This document shows, piece by piece, positions 63,875 to 64,000 of a stretch of DNA of 64,000 nucleotides (position 1 is the first letter of the stretch; the number at the start of each line of letters is the position of its first letter). The translations under genes and the position numbers were made by a program. Source of the DNA: Pseudomonas sp. FEN (GTDB taxonomy: Bacteria > Pseudomonadota > Gammaproteobacteria > Pseudomonadales > Pseudomonadaceae); contig NZ_CAJFDC010000012.1 of assembly GCF_904067045.1 (NCBI RefSeq), forward strand, positions 1 to 64,000. The letters run 5' to 3'. The notes under the pieces were generated by a model. It did not search any database, was not told where the DNA came from, and worked only from the letters and a program-made list of their open reading frames with translations.

Positions 63875-64000
63875 ATGTCCACCCCCACAGTCCGCGAACA
63901 ATTCCTTGTCATCAGTGCCCTCGGCGCCAACCCCATGGAGCTGACCAACGTCCTGTGCCGCGCCAGCCATGAAAACCGCTGCGCCGTCGTGACCTCGCGC
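63875..64000 (+). CDS. gcvR: Glycine cleavage system transcriptional repressor-like protein, N-terminal part
   Basis: The 42 residues visible before the right edge (MSTPTVREQFLVISALGANP, MELTNVLCRASHENRC) match the first ACT domain of Pseudomonas GcvR-like proteins. GcvR in E. coli antagonises GcvA; in pseudomonads the gene stands next to dapA. The rest is outside the window. Confidence 0.82.
   Translation, partial: MSTPTVREQFLVISALGANPMELTNVLCRASHENRCAVVTSR

Overview
The window is chromosomal DNA of a Pseudomonas of the fluorescens/chlororaphis/protegens type. This rests on GC-rich coding sequence, on REP-type inverted repeats carrying the GCGGGCTTGCCCGC core, on an OprD-family porin, and on gene blocks ordered as I remember them in P. 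aeruginosa: fabH2-like next to an ECF sigma gene and then hrpA; cysK next to moxR and a vWA gene; lpxO next to cysK; gcvR, dapA, bamC, a metallo-beta-lactamase-fold gene and purC. There is no rRNA, CRISPR array, prophage or complete insertion sequence. One tRNA gene, tRNA-Ser(CGA), lies near 59.9 kb.

Positions 1 to about 7,400 are an accessory region. It is visibly poorer in GC and holds mostly unrecognised genes. From the left it contains an AbiEi-type antitoxin running off the edge with a clear set of palindromic operators in its promoter, a frameshifted gene beside an AbrB/MazE-type protein, a membrane protein and two lipoproteins, an Xre regulator with its own inverted repeat, and an unrecognised gene that looks frameshifted at its very start. 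The region ends inside a YbdG-type mechanosensitive channel gene. Only the C-terminal 200 codons of that gene remain, so an island has been inserted into it or has deleted its front. The mate of the junction must lie to the left of the window.

Positions 7,400 to 64,000 are ordinary core or near-core chromosome. 8.0-12.7 kb: a DMT exporter, azoreductase with its LysR regulator, a hydrolase and a periplasmic cyclophilin. 12.7-17.4 kb: an ABC exporter, a FemAB-like acyltransferase and an OprD porin. 17.7-25.7 kb: anti-sigma and ECF sigma pair, a FabH-like fatty acid synthase, HrpA helicase and AceK, the glyoxylate-branch switch. 25.8-32.6 kb: two DMT transporters, an LpxO-like lipid A hydroxylase, CysK, and a MoxR/vWA pair. 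32.8-37.6 kb: a 5-oxoprolinase operon (pxpABC) with an MFS transporter and a divergent LysR regulator. 37.6-45.6 kb: small membrane proteins, a glutamine amidotransferase, oligopeptidase B, a cyclic-nucleotide domain protein, a spermidine-synthase-like protein, YajD and a chemoreceptor. 45.8-54.6 kb: an HD-GYP protein with a zinc ribbon, TetR/GST pair, RNA methyltransferase, an M61-like protein without its first zinc histidine, YcgN, nitroreductase, a hydroxyacid dehydrogenase, RNase D/YcgL and a methyltransferase. 54.7-56.9 kb: the cyanate detoxification locus cynR-cynT-cynS. 57.1-59.8 kb: a tautomerase, a complete RelE/HigA-like toxin-antitoxin pair, a MexT-like LysR regulator and an orphan HigA antitoxin preceded by a decayed HigB remnant. 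59.9-64 kb: tRNA-Ser, purC, MBL protein, bamC, dapA and the start of gcvR.

The points most worth a second look are the operator array of the AbiEi gene, the truncated channel gene with candidate recombination sites beside it, the two frameshifted island genes, the HigB relic next to a live-looking antitoxin, the probable pseudo-peptidase, and an unlisted 54-codon ORF near 27.9 kb. I found no clear multi-gene system that I could call wholly new.
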